In this document: piece by piece, positions 34,036 through 41,233 of the stretch
Position numbering within the stretch: position 1 is the stretch's first letter
How the letters are laid out: every line of letters starts with the position of its first letter
Source of the DNA: Anaerolineales bacterium UBA2200
Lineage (GTDB): Bacteria > Chloroflexota > Anaerolineae > UBA2200
Length of the DNA: 57,143 nucleotides
Direction of reading: 5' to 3'
Assembly (NCBI GenBank): GCA_002327925.1
Contig: DCVA01000033.1
Location: 1-57,143, forward strand
The notes under the pieces: model-generated
The model's input: only the letters and a program-made list of their open reading frames with translations
Told to the model about the DNA's origin: nothing
Databases searched by the model: none
Made by a program: the position numbers and the translations under genes

Positions 34036-34488
34036 TCATATCGGCTGCTTACGCGCCACAACCATATCGTAGATTCTCTGGGACGCTTCCTCTGGATCTT
34101 CATGCTCCCATACGCGAATGGCCATCCATCCTGCTGCTTCCAAGCGACTAATTGTATCCACATCGCGTTCTTGATTCTGCTTGAGTTTCCGTGCCCAGAA
34201 TTCAGCATTAGCTTTGGCTTGCGTTCCATGAATTGGACAACCATGCCAGAAGCATCCGTCAACGAAAATCGCTACCCTTGTGGGTCGGAATACGATATCT
34301 GCCCTTCTGTTCAAACCCCCAATGGGCTTCTCGTCGATCCGGAAGCGCAGACCCTTGCGCTGAAGTGCCGAACGAAGAGCCTTCTCAGGGGCAGTATCCC
34401 GCGGCTTGGCAGCTTTCATTCTAGCTAGGGCTGCGTCGGACGACGGAGTGGGCCTGGGAACTCCACTCGTTGCTTTGGACTTTGGCAT
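34036..34488 (-). CDS. vsr: Very short patch repair endonuclease Vsr
   Basis: 150 residues. The Vsr signature is complete: MKAAKPRDTAPEKALRSAL near the N-terminus, RRADIVFRPTRVAIFVDGCF, then WHGCPIHG, and RLEAAGWMAIRVWEHE. Vsr nicks DNA next to T:G mismatches that arise when 5-methylcytosine deaminates, so it partners the Dcm encoded two genes upstream. ATG 34488 is chosen; a TTG at 34494 would directly abut the stop of the preceding ATPase gene. The three genes (Dcm, ATPase, Vsr) are tightly packed. Base composition is lower in GC than in neighbouring regions, suggesting transfer as a unit. Confidence 0.92.
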   Translation of the reverse strand: MPKSKATSGVPRPTPSSDAALARMKAAKPRDTAPEKALRSALQRKGLRFRIDEKPIGGLNRRADIVFRPTRVAIFVDGCFWHGCPIHGTQAKANAEFWARKLKQNQERDVDTISRLEAAGWMAIRVWEHEDPEEASQRIYDMVVARKQPI

Positions 34489-34494
34489 AACCAA

Positions 34495-36153
34495 TCAGGG
34501 GCTGGATAGCAGGGTTTTTATTCTTGCCTTGATGTTATCGTACACGGCCGTCAATCTCTGCTTTGCTGGATCGGCCAGCAAGGCAGTGTGTGCGACCGCG
34601 TCTCGCATGGGTTTGTACTCTGTAGCGTCTCTTGACAGTCCTGCCTGCTTGTTTGGGTCCTTCACCTTGTCTACCAAGTTGGCAAGGTAGTCCATCGACA
34701 AATAGCTCAAGTCACTGTTTGAGCGTCTAACACCTATACTGATGTTCGCCTTGTTCTTGTTCTCGATTTCCTTGCCCTTCCACTTGTCTCTTTCGGCCTC
34801 TGCTTCTGGCGAAAGAGTGATCTTCCTGTCCTCGATGTATCGCCTGACCAAGTTTTCCGAGATGAAGCAGTCAGCGTAAGAGGGAATATTGAACTGGGCA
34901 TCCTCGGCCAATCCGTCCACCCATTCATCCACTTTTCCCTTTTGCGCGGAGCCACCTGGCTCAATGTAGTCCTTGGAGACGATATTGAACAGATCTCTGG
35001 ACTTGCGTTCTCTCGGTGTCAGGTGAGGATGTTCGGAGTCGCCTTCCTCTCTGTGTTTGATTCTCCACTCGTCCCACTGATCGACAATCTGCCGCATCAC
35101 TGCGTTCTTGAGAATCTGCAGTAGCTCGTTGAATTTCGGATCGTCCGCAACGATACCTTCTCGATTGCTGGTAAATCTGTCCGTATCGTCGTCTAGCCCA
35201 TCGTAGTGGATTTGGCCATATAGATAGCTTTCATAGATTCTCGCAGTTGATATGTGCCGCAAGAGATCTTTCTCTCGCAGCCTGCCGTTGACGAAAAGGT
35301 CAACACCGACTTTCTGGTCGGTCGTGAAGATCCCCAGATCCCTCGGTTTTCGTACAGACGCAATGAATCCGTTCAATGACCCTTCTGCAGCGATGGATCC
35401 ATGTTCAAGTGTCGTGGCAACGAGCTTCTGACTGACATAGGGGTCGTCGAGACCATTTATGTTCCAGAGGAATTGTGTGTTCTTGGCCAGGTCATCGAGA
35501 TCATCGAGGGTGATCGGTTCATCGTTCACGAGGATTCTGAATCCGTCATCTATCAAGGAGAACCTGAAGTATAAGGCGATCACTTTTCTGATCTGATGAA
35601 TGCTGTTGCGGACTCCGTCGGTTATCTTTTGGAAGTAGATTATCGTCCCGTGGTCGAGCCCCTGTTTATATGCCTGGAAGAGCTTTTCGTCTGCTCTGCC
35701 CAATGGGTACCCATCGGGGGTCAGGTCGTCCTTGATGGCTTCATCCAAGACAGAGTTGTCGATCACCCCACCTACGTACTCATTCTGAGGCGATTTCCTG
35801 GTCCAAACGTTGATCTTCTCCGCGCACGAAAGTAGCGCGATCTTGCCGATGCCCTTCCTGCCAATGTACGGTCTCCCATTGGTGGACTTTGAACCGACTT
35901 TCCTCTTCGAGTAGCCGATCTTCAAGAACTTGTTCTGGAAATCTTCGGCGTTCATCCCGACGCCATCATCTTTGATGACGAGCGAGTCTCGCTTCGTGTC
36001 GATGTAGACCCAAACGTTGTTCGCATCTGCATCCCATGAGTTCGATATCGCCTCGCCCAGCACGGTCATGAAGCTTCGGTACAGATTCCTCCCCAGATGG
36101 TTCAGAATGCTCAAGGAGATCTCGAAAGTAAACTGGCGTCTATCTTCTGCCAT
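34495..36153 (-). CDS. MORC/MutL-like GHKL ATPase of an RM cassette
   Basis: 552 residues. GHKL ATPase motifs are clear: N-box VLGEAISNSWDADA (about 32-45), G1 IKDDGVGM (about 60), and G2 GRKGIGKIALLS (about 97). A second ribosomal-S5-like region follows (DLFVNGRLREKDLL), then a charged C-terminal domain. Prokaryotic MORC-like ATPases next to Dcm and Vsr were described by Iyer, Abhiman and Aravind as parts of restriction-modification systems. It probably acts as an ATP-driven clamp on DNA. The start at 36153 overlaps dcm by 14 nt and has GAGGTG upstream. No Z1 helicase or PLD nuclease gene, the usual further partners, is present. Confidence 0.82.
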   Translation of the reverse strand: MAEDRRQFTFEISLSILNHLGRNLYRSFMTVLGEAISNSWDADANNVWVYIDTKRDSLVIKDDGVGMNAEDFQNKFLKIGYSKRKVGSKSTNGRPYIGRKGIGKIALLSCAEKINVWTRKSPQNEYVGGVIDNSVLDEAIKDDLTPDGYPLGRADEKLFQAYKQGLDHGTIIYFQKITDGVRNSIHQIRKVIALYFRFSLIDDGFRILVNDEPITLDDLDDLAKNTQFLWNINGLDDPYVSQKLVATTLEHGSIAAEGSLNGFIASVRKPRDLGIFTTDQKVGVDLFVNGRLREKDLLRHISTARIYESYLYGQIHYDGLDDDTDRFTSNREGIVADDPKFNELLQILKNAVMRQIVDQWDEWRIKHREEGDSEHPHLTPRERKSRDLFNIVSKDYIEPGGSAQKGKVDEWVDGLAEDAQFNIPSYADCFISENLVRRYIEDRKITLSPEAEAERDKWKGKEIENKNKANISIGVRRSNSDLSYLSMDYLANLVDKVKDPNKQAGLSRDATEYKPMRDAVAHTALLADPAKQRLTAVYDNIKARIKTLLSSP

Positions 36154-37192
36154 GATGCACCTCAAGATGACTCAGAATCGATTCGCCTATGACGACACCC
36201 AACTCTACGGGAACCGCGTTTCCGATGTAGGCACCCAGCCTCTTGAGAGAGATATCCTTTTCGCTCTCGTAGAACTCGAAGTCTTCGGGGAATGTCTGCA
36301 ATATGGCCGCTTCTCTCATCGTCAGCGCCCGATTCTGTGTTGGGTGCCCGAAGCGCCCGGTGCCATAGTTGTAGAACTGAGTCGTAATGGTCGGGGAAGG
36401 CTCATCCCAGGCCATTCTTCCATAAACTGCCTTATAGGTTCTTCCCGTCTTCTTTCTATGACATTTCAATCGCAAATCCTCGCTCCAGTCAAGCCACGTT
36501 CCTCTTGGTCTAGAGGCTTCGATTCTCTGCAGATTAAGAGGAGAAAGCTTCGAGGTTCTATGCAAGGGGTCACTCTTGCAGACTTCCCCTGCTTCGATTA
36601 GCGGAAGATGTCCTATTGCCTGCCTCAGGGTGGCATACTCCCCTGCAGGATGTGACTTGGGGAGCAGATAGATTTCGCCGAATCGCGACGCAAGCAAGAC
36701 CAGTCTGCGCCTATTCTGGGGGACTCCATAATCGGGACAGTAGACGTTGGAATACGAAACGCAATACCCGCTCTGTTCCAGAGAGGCAACGAACTCTATG
36801 AATACCGCCTGGTTCGCCAGGTTTGGAACATTCTCCATCGTCACTATGTGTGGGCTCGTCTCACCTACCAGCCTCTTGAATTCACGAAGCAGCCACCATT
36901 TCCTTGTCTGGGTCTTGTCTCTGATCTTGTTCGAGTGCGCAGAGAATGGTTGGCAAGGCGCACAGCCGGCGAGAATCTTCAGCACGTCGTTCGACCAGAA
37001 TCTCTCGTTCAGTTCCTCGCCGCGGAGATTGGAGACATCCCTCAGGATGAACTCGGCCTGCGAATTCTTTTCGTAAGGATACCGGCATGATTCGTCGACA
37101 TCTACGCCCGCAGCGACGTTGATACCAGCTTGCTTCAGGCCGAAAGAAAGCCCGCCTATGCCGCAGAATATGTCGATGGCCGACGCGATCAT
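36140..37192 (-). CDS. dcm: C5-cytosine DNA methyltransferase (Dcm family)
   Basis: 350 residues with all core motifs: I AIDIFCGIGGLSFG, IV GCAPCQPFS (catalytic Cys), VI MENVPN, VIII PQNRRRLVLLAS, and X YIGNAVPV near the C-terminus. The target-recognition region is about residues 190-280. It methylates cytosine at C5 in its target; the sequence recognised cannot be inferred. First gene of the Dcm-ATPase-Vsr cassette; no restriction nuclease gene of its own is adjacent. It begins at ATG 37192 with a weak ribosome site. Lower GC than the flanking methyltransferase genes. Confidence 0.93.
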   Translation of the reverse strand: MIASAIDIFCGIGGLSFGLKQAGINVAAGVDVDESCRYPYEKNSQAEFILRDVSNLRGEELNERFWSNDVLKILAGCAPCQPFSAHSNKIRDKTQTRKWWLLREFKRLVGETSPHIVTMENVPNLANQAVFIEFVASLEQSGYCVSYSNVYCPDYGVPQNRRRLVLLASRFGEIYLLPKSHPAGEYATLRQAIGHLPLIEAGEVCKSDPLHRTSKLSPLNLQRIEASRPRGTWLDWSEDLRLKCHRKKTGRTYKAVYGRMAWDEPSPTITTQFYNYGTGRFGHPTQNRALTMREAAILQTFPEDFEFYESEKDISLKRLGAYIGNAVPVELGVVIGESILSHLEVHHGRR

Positions 37193-37439
37193 ATTGTCTC
37201 GAAGATGAACATAGGACTGTTCACGGTTTCACTCTGCATTCTGCGACCTGCTGTGTGTTATGCTGCAGCCTGCTACACGGAAGGGTTTCCGTATGATAGG
37301 GCCCGGTTGGTGTGCTTTGCGGGAGAATCTCGGCGTAGGATTGCGGGGATATCCCGCAACGCACGAGCACAGGCCTTCCCTGTTCACATTGTATCATGCT
37401 TCCCTGAGGAAGCAAGGGCTTTCCGCCGCCGAGTTCCCG
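37193..37439. other. Non-coding stretch upstream of dcm
   Basis: No gene seen. A 7-bp inverted repeat (TTGCGGG at 37341-37347, complement at 37353-37359, centre GATAT) is the only structured element. It lies between the dcm start and the integrase-like fragment. Confidence 0.4.
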
Positions 37440-37679
37440 CCGAAGAAACCAAAGCGAACCTTGGGTCAGTCGCGCGACGCCATCCGCCTGAAACACTACT
37501 CCTACAGCACCGACAAGGCCTGCGTCCACCGGGTCAAGCGCTACGTCCTCTTCCACAACAAGCGCCATCCCGGCGAAATGGGCGCTCGTGAGACAACGAC
37601 GTTCCTGACCAACCTTGCCACGCACGAGAATGTGTCCGCGAGCACACAGCACCAAGCCCTGACTGCGCTGCCGCTTTGG
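37440..37679 (+). pseudogene. N-terminal fragment of an integron-integrase-like tyrosine recombinase
   Basis: The plus-strand frame encodes an N-terminal SAM-like core-binding domain of the integron integrase type: SRDAIRLKHYSYSTDKACVH, RVKRYVLFHNKRHPGEMG, then TTFLTNLATHENVSASTQHQ. Similarity stops abruptly after QALTAL at about 37676, where the sequence becomes a corrinoid-gene fragment read on the other strand. The catalytic domain (Arg, His-x-x-Arg, Tyr) is absent. It is a dead remnant whose 3' end was lost at a recombination joint. No attI or attC site was seen. Confidence 0.72.
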
Positions 37680-37680
37680 G

Positions 37681-37800
37681 CACCGGTGCGTGCTCAACCT
37701 GGACGTGGAAACGTTCATCCGCGCCCAGCGTGGGCTGGACCACGGCCATGGCGGCCCTAAACGTCTCGGCTGACATTCCGACGTCGGGCAAGCTGACCCA
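37681..37800 (-). pseudogene. Internal fragment of a corrinoid-protein gene
   Basis: The minus-strand frame reads LPDVGMSAETFRAAMAVVQP followed by TLGAD, matching the corrinoid protein at 39117-39755 (LPDVVMAAEAFNAAMAVVRP, ALGAE). Neither flank continues the homology: one end abuts the integrase fragment, the other the 3' end of UroD copy 2. It is a leftover of a duplicated corrinoid-UroD operon. Confidence 0.65.
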
Positions 37801-37825
37801 CGGCGCGGGCTACGACCCGCCGGGC

Positions 37826-39112
37826 TCAGCGCTTCTCCCGTGCATCGCGGATCACTTCCTCCTCCGGCTGGCCCTTCAGCCATGTGTCGAACTCGGGGAA
37901 GCGCGGCAGCTCGAAGGGCACCTTCGACAGATCCGCCGCAATCGGGTACTTGCCGTAAGTGCGCGCGGCGGCGATGGCGGTGAAGACGTTCAGCGGCGCG
38001 GTGTCGGCCGGGATGTTGCCCACGCCGATCATGAACTTGCCGTCGCGGCCCATGACGTCGATCCATCCGCGCACGCGCTCCGCCAGCTCTTCGGGCTTGA
38101 CGTCGCGGATGAAACGCCCGTTGATGGAGTATATGATGGGCAGCGGGGAGCGCCCGCCGCGGCTCCTGGCGTACTCCACCAGCCAGTGCGGGTCCCAGTC
38201 CTGCGTCCGGCCCATCAGGGCCTGGGCCATGCGCATGTTCATGATCGGGTTCTGGTTCATCACATCAAGGCACTCGAACAGGATCTGCTTGTCGAACTTA
38301 TCGGGGTCTTCTTCGCAATAGTCGCCTGCCGCGCTGGCCGCCGATACGTTCCAGCCGCGCGCCTTGCCCAGCGCCCTCATCCGCTGCGCCGAGGGCAGCA
38401 CCCACTCGCGGATCATCGGCAGGCTCAGGATGGGATAGGCCGACCAGGCGTCGGCACCGGTAAAGCTCTTGACGCTGCACGCCCGGGCCTGCGCGGCGAT
38501 AAAGGGCAGGATGACGTCGTTCTCTTCATAGGCCAGCACGTCGCGGGCGAACTCGGGCTGCCGCCTGAGGGCGCGCACCGCGGCCGGGTAGCCCATCAGG
38601 GCGCACATCATGCTCCACGGAGAGCAGAACATGCCCGCGGCCAGCAGGCCCGGCGCCCTCTCGGTGACCAGCCGCACCACCTCGACGAACATGGGGATGC
38701 GGCCCCGGGTCACGTCCAGCGGCCTCAGCGCGGCCAGGTCGGCGGGGGTCGAGATCAGCGGGTGGGCCAGGTCCACGGTGGGCATGGCGTTGTCGCTGTA
38801 GATCATGCGCGCGCCCAGGGCCTCGACCTCATAGTTGTAGACGTCGTAGGTGATGATGTAGCCGTCCATGCTGTACCAGCGCTCGACGGCCATCTGGGTG
38901 GACACGAGCAGCTCGGCGTCCGTATAGTACTTGTGCGCCGGTACGCGGGCCACGGTCATGCAGTGGTCGTGCATCTGCGCGCCGGGGAAGGGCAGCACGT
39001 CGGGCTTGCCCATCATGGCGGCCACGGGACGGCTCGCCGAGTTCAGTTTGCCTATGTGCAGGCCCTTGGCCCACAGGAATCCGTGCGCGGCGGACAGCAT
39101 CGCATTCGCCAT
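37826..39112 (-). CDS. Uroporphyrinogen decarboxylase-fold corrinoid methyltransferase, copy 2
   Basis: 428 residues, starting 4 nt after the corrinoid-protein stop and preceded by GGAGAGGTGA, so the two form an operon. Same family and features as copy 1 (25819-27096): residues 1 to about 310 differ at only a few positions (for example ERWYSMDG against ERWYGMDG), while the C-terminal quarter is clearly diverged (FIRDVKPEELAERV against YIRDAGPIELADRV). Having the corrinoid partner, this is the complete version; it probably moves a methyl group to or from the cobalt. No MttB/MtaB-type substrate methyltransferase is encoded in the window. Confidence 0.87.
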   Translation of the reverse strand: MANAMLSAAHGFLWAKGLHIGKLNSASRPVAAMMGKPDVLPFPGAQMHDHCMTVARVPAHKYYTDAELLVSTQMAVERWYSMDGYIITYDVYNYEVEALGARMIYSDNAMPTVDLAHPLISTPADLAALRPLDVTRGRIPMFVEVVRLVTERAPGLLAAGMFCSPWSMMCALMGYPAAVRALRRQPEFARDVLAYEENDVILPFIAAQARACSVKSFTGADAWSAYPILSLPMIREWVLPSAQRMRALGKARGWNVSAASAAGDYCEEDPDKFDKQILFECLDVMNQNPIMNMRMAQALMGRTQDWDPHWLVEYARSRGGRSPLPIIYSINGRFIRDVKPEELAERVRGWIDVMGRDGKFMIGVGNIPADTAPLNVFTAIAAARTYGKYPIAADLSKVPFELPRFPEFDTWLKGQPEEEVIRDAREKR

Positions 39113-39116
39113 GGTC

Positions 39117-39755
39117 TCACCTCTCCATCAGCTTGAGCGCTTTGGCCACCGTGTCGAGTGCATCCTTGCCCCAGGCGTCGGCCCCCACCTCGTCGGCGAA
39201 CTCCTGGCTCGTGGGCACGCCGCCCACCATGAACTTGACCTTGCCGCGCAGGCCAGCGGCCTGCAGGCCGGCGAGGATGTCCTTGATGCTGAGCATGGTG
39301 GTGGACATGTAGCAGCCGGCGCCCAGGATGTCGGGTTGGAGCTCGGCCGTCTTGTCGAGGAAGGTCTTGACGGGCACATCCACGCCCAGGTCCGTGACCT
39401 CGAATCCCGCGCCCTGCAGCATGGCGATGACGACGGCCTTGCCCAGGTTGTGCATGTCGCCGGCGACCGTGCCGATGAGCACCTTGCCGGTTTTGGGGGC
39501 GCCCTCGGCGCCGAGGGCGGGCCGGACGACGGCCATGGCCGCGTTAAAGGCCTCCGCGGCCATGACCACATCGGGGAGAAAATACTGGTTTTCCTTCCAG
39601 AGCTGTCCCGCGCCCTGGATGCCCGGGACGATGGCGGAGTTGACGATGTCGAGCCCCTTGACGCCCTCCTGCAGGGCCTGCCTGGCGGCTTCCGCCGCGA
39701 CATCATCCGCTCCTTCGATGACCGCCTGTTTCAGCCTTTGCAATGCTTCGGACAT
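39117..39755 (-). CDS. Corrinoid (B12-binding) methyltransferase protein, MtaC/MtbC type
   Basis: 212 residues. It has an N-terminal helical cap (about 1-85, ARQALQEGVKGLDIVNSAIV) and a C-terminal Rossmann-like B12 domain with the cobalt-ligand motif DMHNLGK (D-x-H-x-x-G, about residue 100), LGVDVPVKTFLDK, and VGGVPTSQEFADEVGADAW. It carries the methyl group on cobalt between methyltransferases. The start has AAGGAGA upstream. It is encoded directly before UroD copy 2 from a strong promoter (40065-40093) with a leader of about 300 nt. Fragments of related genes lie at 33.9, 37.7 and 42.3 kb. Confidence 0.92.
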   Translation of the reverse strand: MSEALQRLKQAVIEGADDVAAEAARQALQEGVKGLDIVNSAIVPGIQGAGQLWKENQYFLPDVVMAAEAFNAAMAVVRPALGAEGAPKTGKVLIGTVAGDMHNLGKAVVIAMLQGAGFEVTDLGVDVPVKTFLDKTAELQPDILGAGCYMSTTMLSIKDILAGLQAAGLRGKVKFMVGGVPTSQEFADEVGADAWGKDALDTVAKALKLMER

Positions 39756-39830
39756 GCGCGTCTCCTTAGGGAAGGATGGCCTCAGGCCGCCGTGGTCCGG
39801 GGGCCGGAGGGTGATCAACCCCGTCTGGGC

Positions 39831-39931
39831 GGGGCGAACGGCCCCGTCTGCGCGCCTTGCCTGCGGCAAGACCGGGTACGGGGGCGAACGGCCCCGTCTG
39901 CGCGCGGCGAACGGCCGGGCGCACCGCCCGG
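39831..39931 (-). promoter_or_regulatory. Hairpin-rich leader with a 25-bp direct repeat
   Basis: A 25-bp direct repeat (39831-39855 and 39881-39905, period 50), each copy with a GGGGC/GCCCC stem, alternates with hairpins CTTGCC-TGC-GGCAAG (39856-39870) and CCGGGCG-CAC-CGCCCGG (39915-39931). The whole lies in the transcribed leader of the corrinoid-UroD operon. I see no B12-box, so a cobalamin riboswitch is not supported. The function may be attenuation. Confidence 0.5.
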
Positions 39932-40013
39932 GTAGATGCCACGTGCCAGATGCGACAGCGAGACGTGAACGGGGGAGCAGGCGGAGGAGACGGTTCGAAG
40001 CCAGAGGTGAGAG

Positions 40014-40093
40014 GATCCGGACGCGTCGGGAGATCCTGCTCGGTCAGGTTGTCCCTCGGGGGCGAGGATAGCGCGGTCTGGCACAGGTGTCAA
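40014..40093 (-). promoter_or_regulatory. Promoter and conserved leader element of the corrinoid-UroD operon
   Basis: On the minus strand TTGACA (40093-40088), exactly 17 nt, TATCCT (40070-40065). A palindrome CCTCG-N4-CGAGG (40054-40067) overlaps the -10 box, and the motif GATCCGGACGCG (40014-40025, plus-strand spelling) lies about 30 nt downstream of the start. The same arrangement recurs at 47482-47561 and, decayed, at 42520-42598, so the elements are probably functional regulatory sites. Confidence 0.75.
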
Positions 40094-40138
40094 ATGCAGG
40101 TGTTCAGACCTCCGAAGTCTGGCTGAGAGCGGGCGCGC

Positions 40139-40783
40139 TCATTCGACAGAAAAGACCAGGCAATAGCTGTGGTCATAGCCATAACCGTACTTGTCCCAGC
40201 ACACCACGATTTCACCTTGGAAGTGCAGTACCTCGGAAATCACTCGCCCGATATCCCAGGCCAGGGTGGTTACTTGCCCGCCTCGCTTCAGATTGGCGAC
40301 TTCGAGAACGACTCGTGCTTGCGGTTTCATCCTGGTGCCAAGCTGTTCATAGATACTGCGAATGTCGCGCAGGTAGGAGCTGTAGGCATAGTCCTCTGCC
40401 TGATAGTCGCTGAATGGGTTCTCCGGATCATCCTTGTTCATGTAGGGCGGCGACGTCATGGAAAAGTCGATCTCAGGCAGGTCGAGCTCCTTCAGCGAAC
40501 GCGAGTCGCCGTGGAGAATAGCTTCCGGGCGAGAGAGTCGGCTGCGCACATAGTCGACTTTGGCCTTGTTCAGCTCCACGCCAAGCGGGATGCGCCCCAT
40601 GCGTTCAGCGACGAAAAGCGTTGTGCCATAGCCGGCGAACGGGTCCAAGACCACATCGCCCGGCCGAGTGTACTCTTGCAGAAAGTGCTCGAGCAGGCTC
40701 TCCGGGTAGCGAACGTCGTCGTTCTGGAAGATGGCAGGAAGGGGCGCCCGGTGCGTGAGCTCAAGGTGGAGGTAGGTCTTCAC
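40139..40783 (-). CDS. Orphan site-specific DNA methyltransferase (N4-C or N6-A)
   Basis: 214 residues from a GTG that shares one base with the preceding stop (TAGTG). It has SAM motif I VLDPFAGYGTT (about 45-55) and catalytic motif IV TSPPYMNKDD (about 110), in that order, which is alpha/gamma-like and short. The C-terminal part (VVCWDKYGYGYDHSYCLVFS) closes the fold. No restriction endonuclease is adjacent. It may be a solitary methylase, or it may modify DNA against one of the island's nucleases. Transcribed with a DUF3795-type gene; the pairing is unusual and unexplained. Confidence 0.82.
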   Translation of the reverse strand: MKTYLHLELTHRAPLPAIFQNDDVRYPESLLEHFLQEYTRPGDVVLDPFAGYGTTLFVAERMGRIPLGVELNKAKVDYVRSRLSRPEAILHGDSRSLKELDLPEIDFSMTSPPYMNKDDPENPFSDYQAEDYAYSSYLRDIRSIYEQLGTRMKPQARVVLEVANLKRGGQVTTLAWDIGRVISEVLHFQGEIVVCWDKYGYGYDHSYCLVFSVE

Positions 40784-41184
40784 TAAAGACCCTGCCTGGC
40801 TGTCCCGCAGTTCAGGCACTGCGGTCTGTGCACACAGATCAGCTCTCCGCAAGTCGGGCAGGCCCAGCGGGCGTTCTCGTTTCTGACAAACTGCCTGATG
40901 CCCAGCTCCTCGATTTGTCCCAGATTGTCCAGCATGCTCATGCCGTATTTGGCGCGATACCTCTTGTCCAGGTTCCTCAGTCGCAGGCAAGGGAAGGAAG
41001 GGCAGGAGTGGTCGCAGTACTTGCCGTGACGTTTGTCGCAGAAGCGCAGGGTGCAGCTCCTGCCGCATTTGGTGTTGGGAGTCAGGCAGCCGTCACATTT
41101 GTTCTTGTCACGAAGGTAGCCGATGCAAAGCCGGCAGTTCATGCCGCAGGGAGCGATGTGAGAGATGTTGACGCGGGTTGTCAT
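40783..41184 (-). CDS. DUF3795-type cysteine-rich protein
   Basis: 133 residues with about fifteen cysteines. The N-terminal motif ISHIAPCGMNCRLCIGYLRD, CDGC, and later CDHSCPSFPC are typical of DUF3795 proteins, presumed metal-binding (zinc or Fe-S). A last pair, CPTCGELICVHRPQCLNCG, forms a rubredoxin-like ribbon. Start chosen at 41184 (MTTRVNISHIAPCG); the longer frame to 41226 lacks a site. A hairpin (GGCAGG/CCTGCC) overlaps the region just before the ATG. Cotranslated with the orphan DNA methylase. Confidence 0.8.
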   Translation of the reverse strand: MTTRVNISHIAPCGMNCRLCIGYLRDKNKCDGCLTPNTKCGRSCTLRFCDKRHGKYCDHSCPSFPCLRLRNLDKRYRAKYGMSMLDNLGQIEELGIRQFVRNENARWACPTCGELICVHRPQCLNCGTARQGL

Positions 41185-41233
41185 GGCAGGTAATTCCTGC
41201 CTTTCTGCCCATCGGCCGTGAGTCAACCTTTGC

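Noticed and set aside
37193..37825. A functional integron (intI with attI/attC)
   Set aside because: The integrase is only an N-terminal fragment, and no attC-like palindromes or cassette arrays follow it.
39756..40138. Cobalamin riboswitch upstream of the corrinoid gene
   Set aside because: Hairpins are present, but I could not find a B12-box or the usual multi-stem order.
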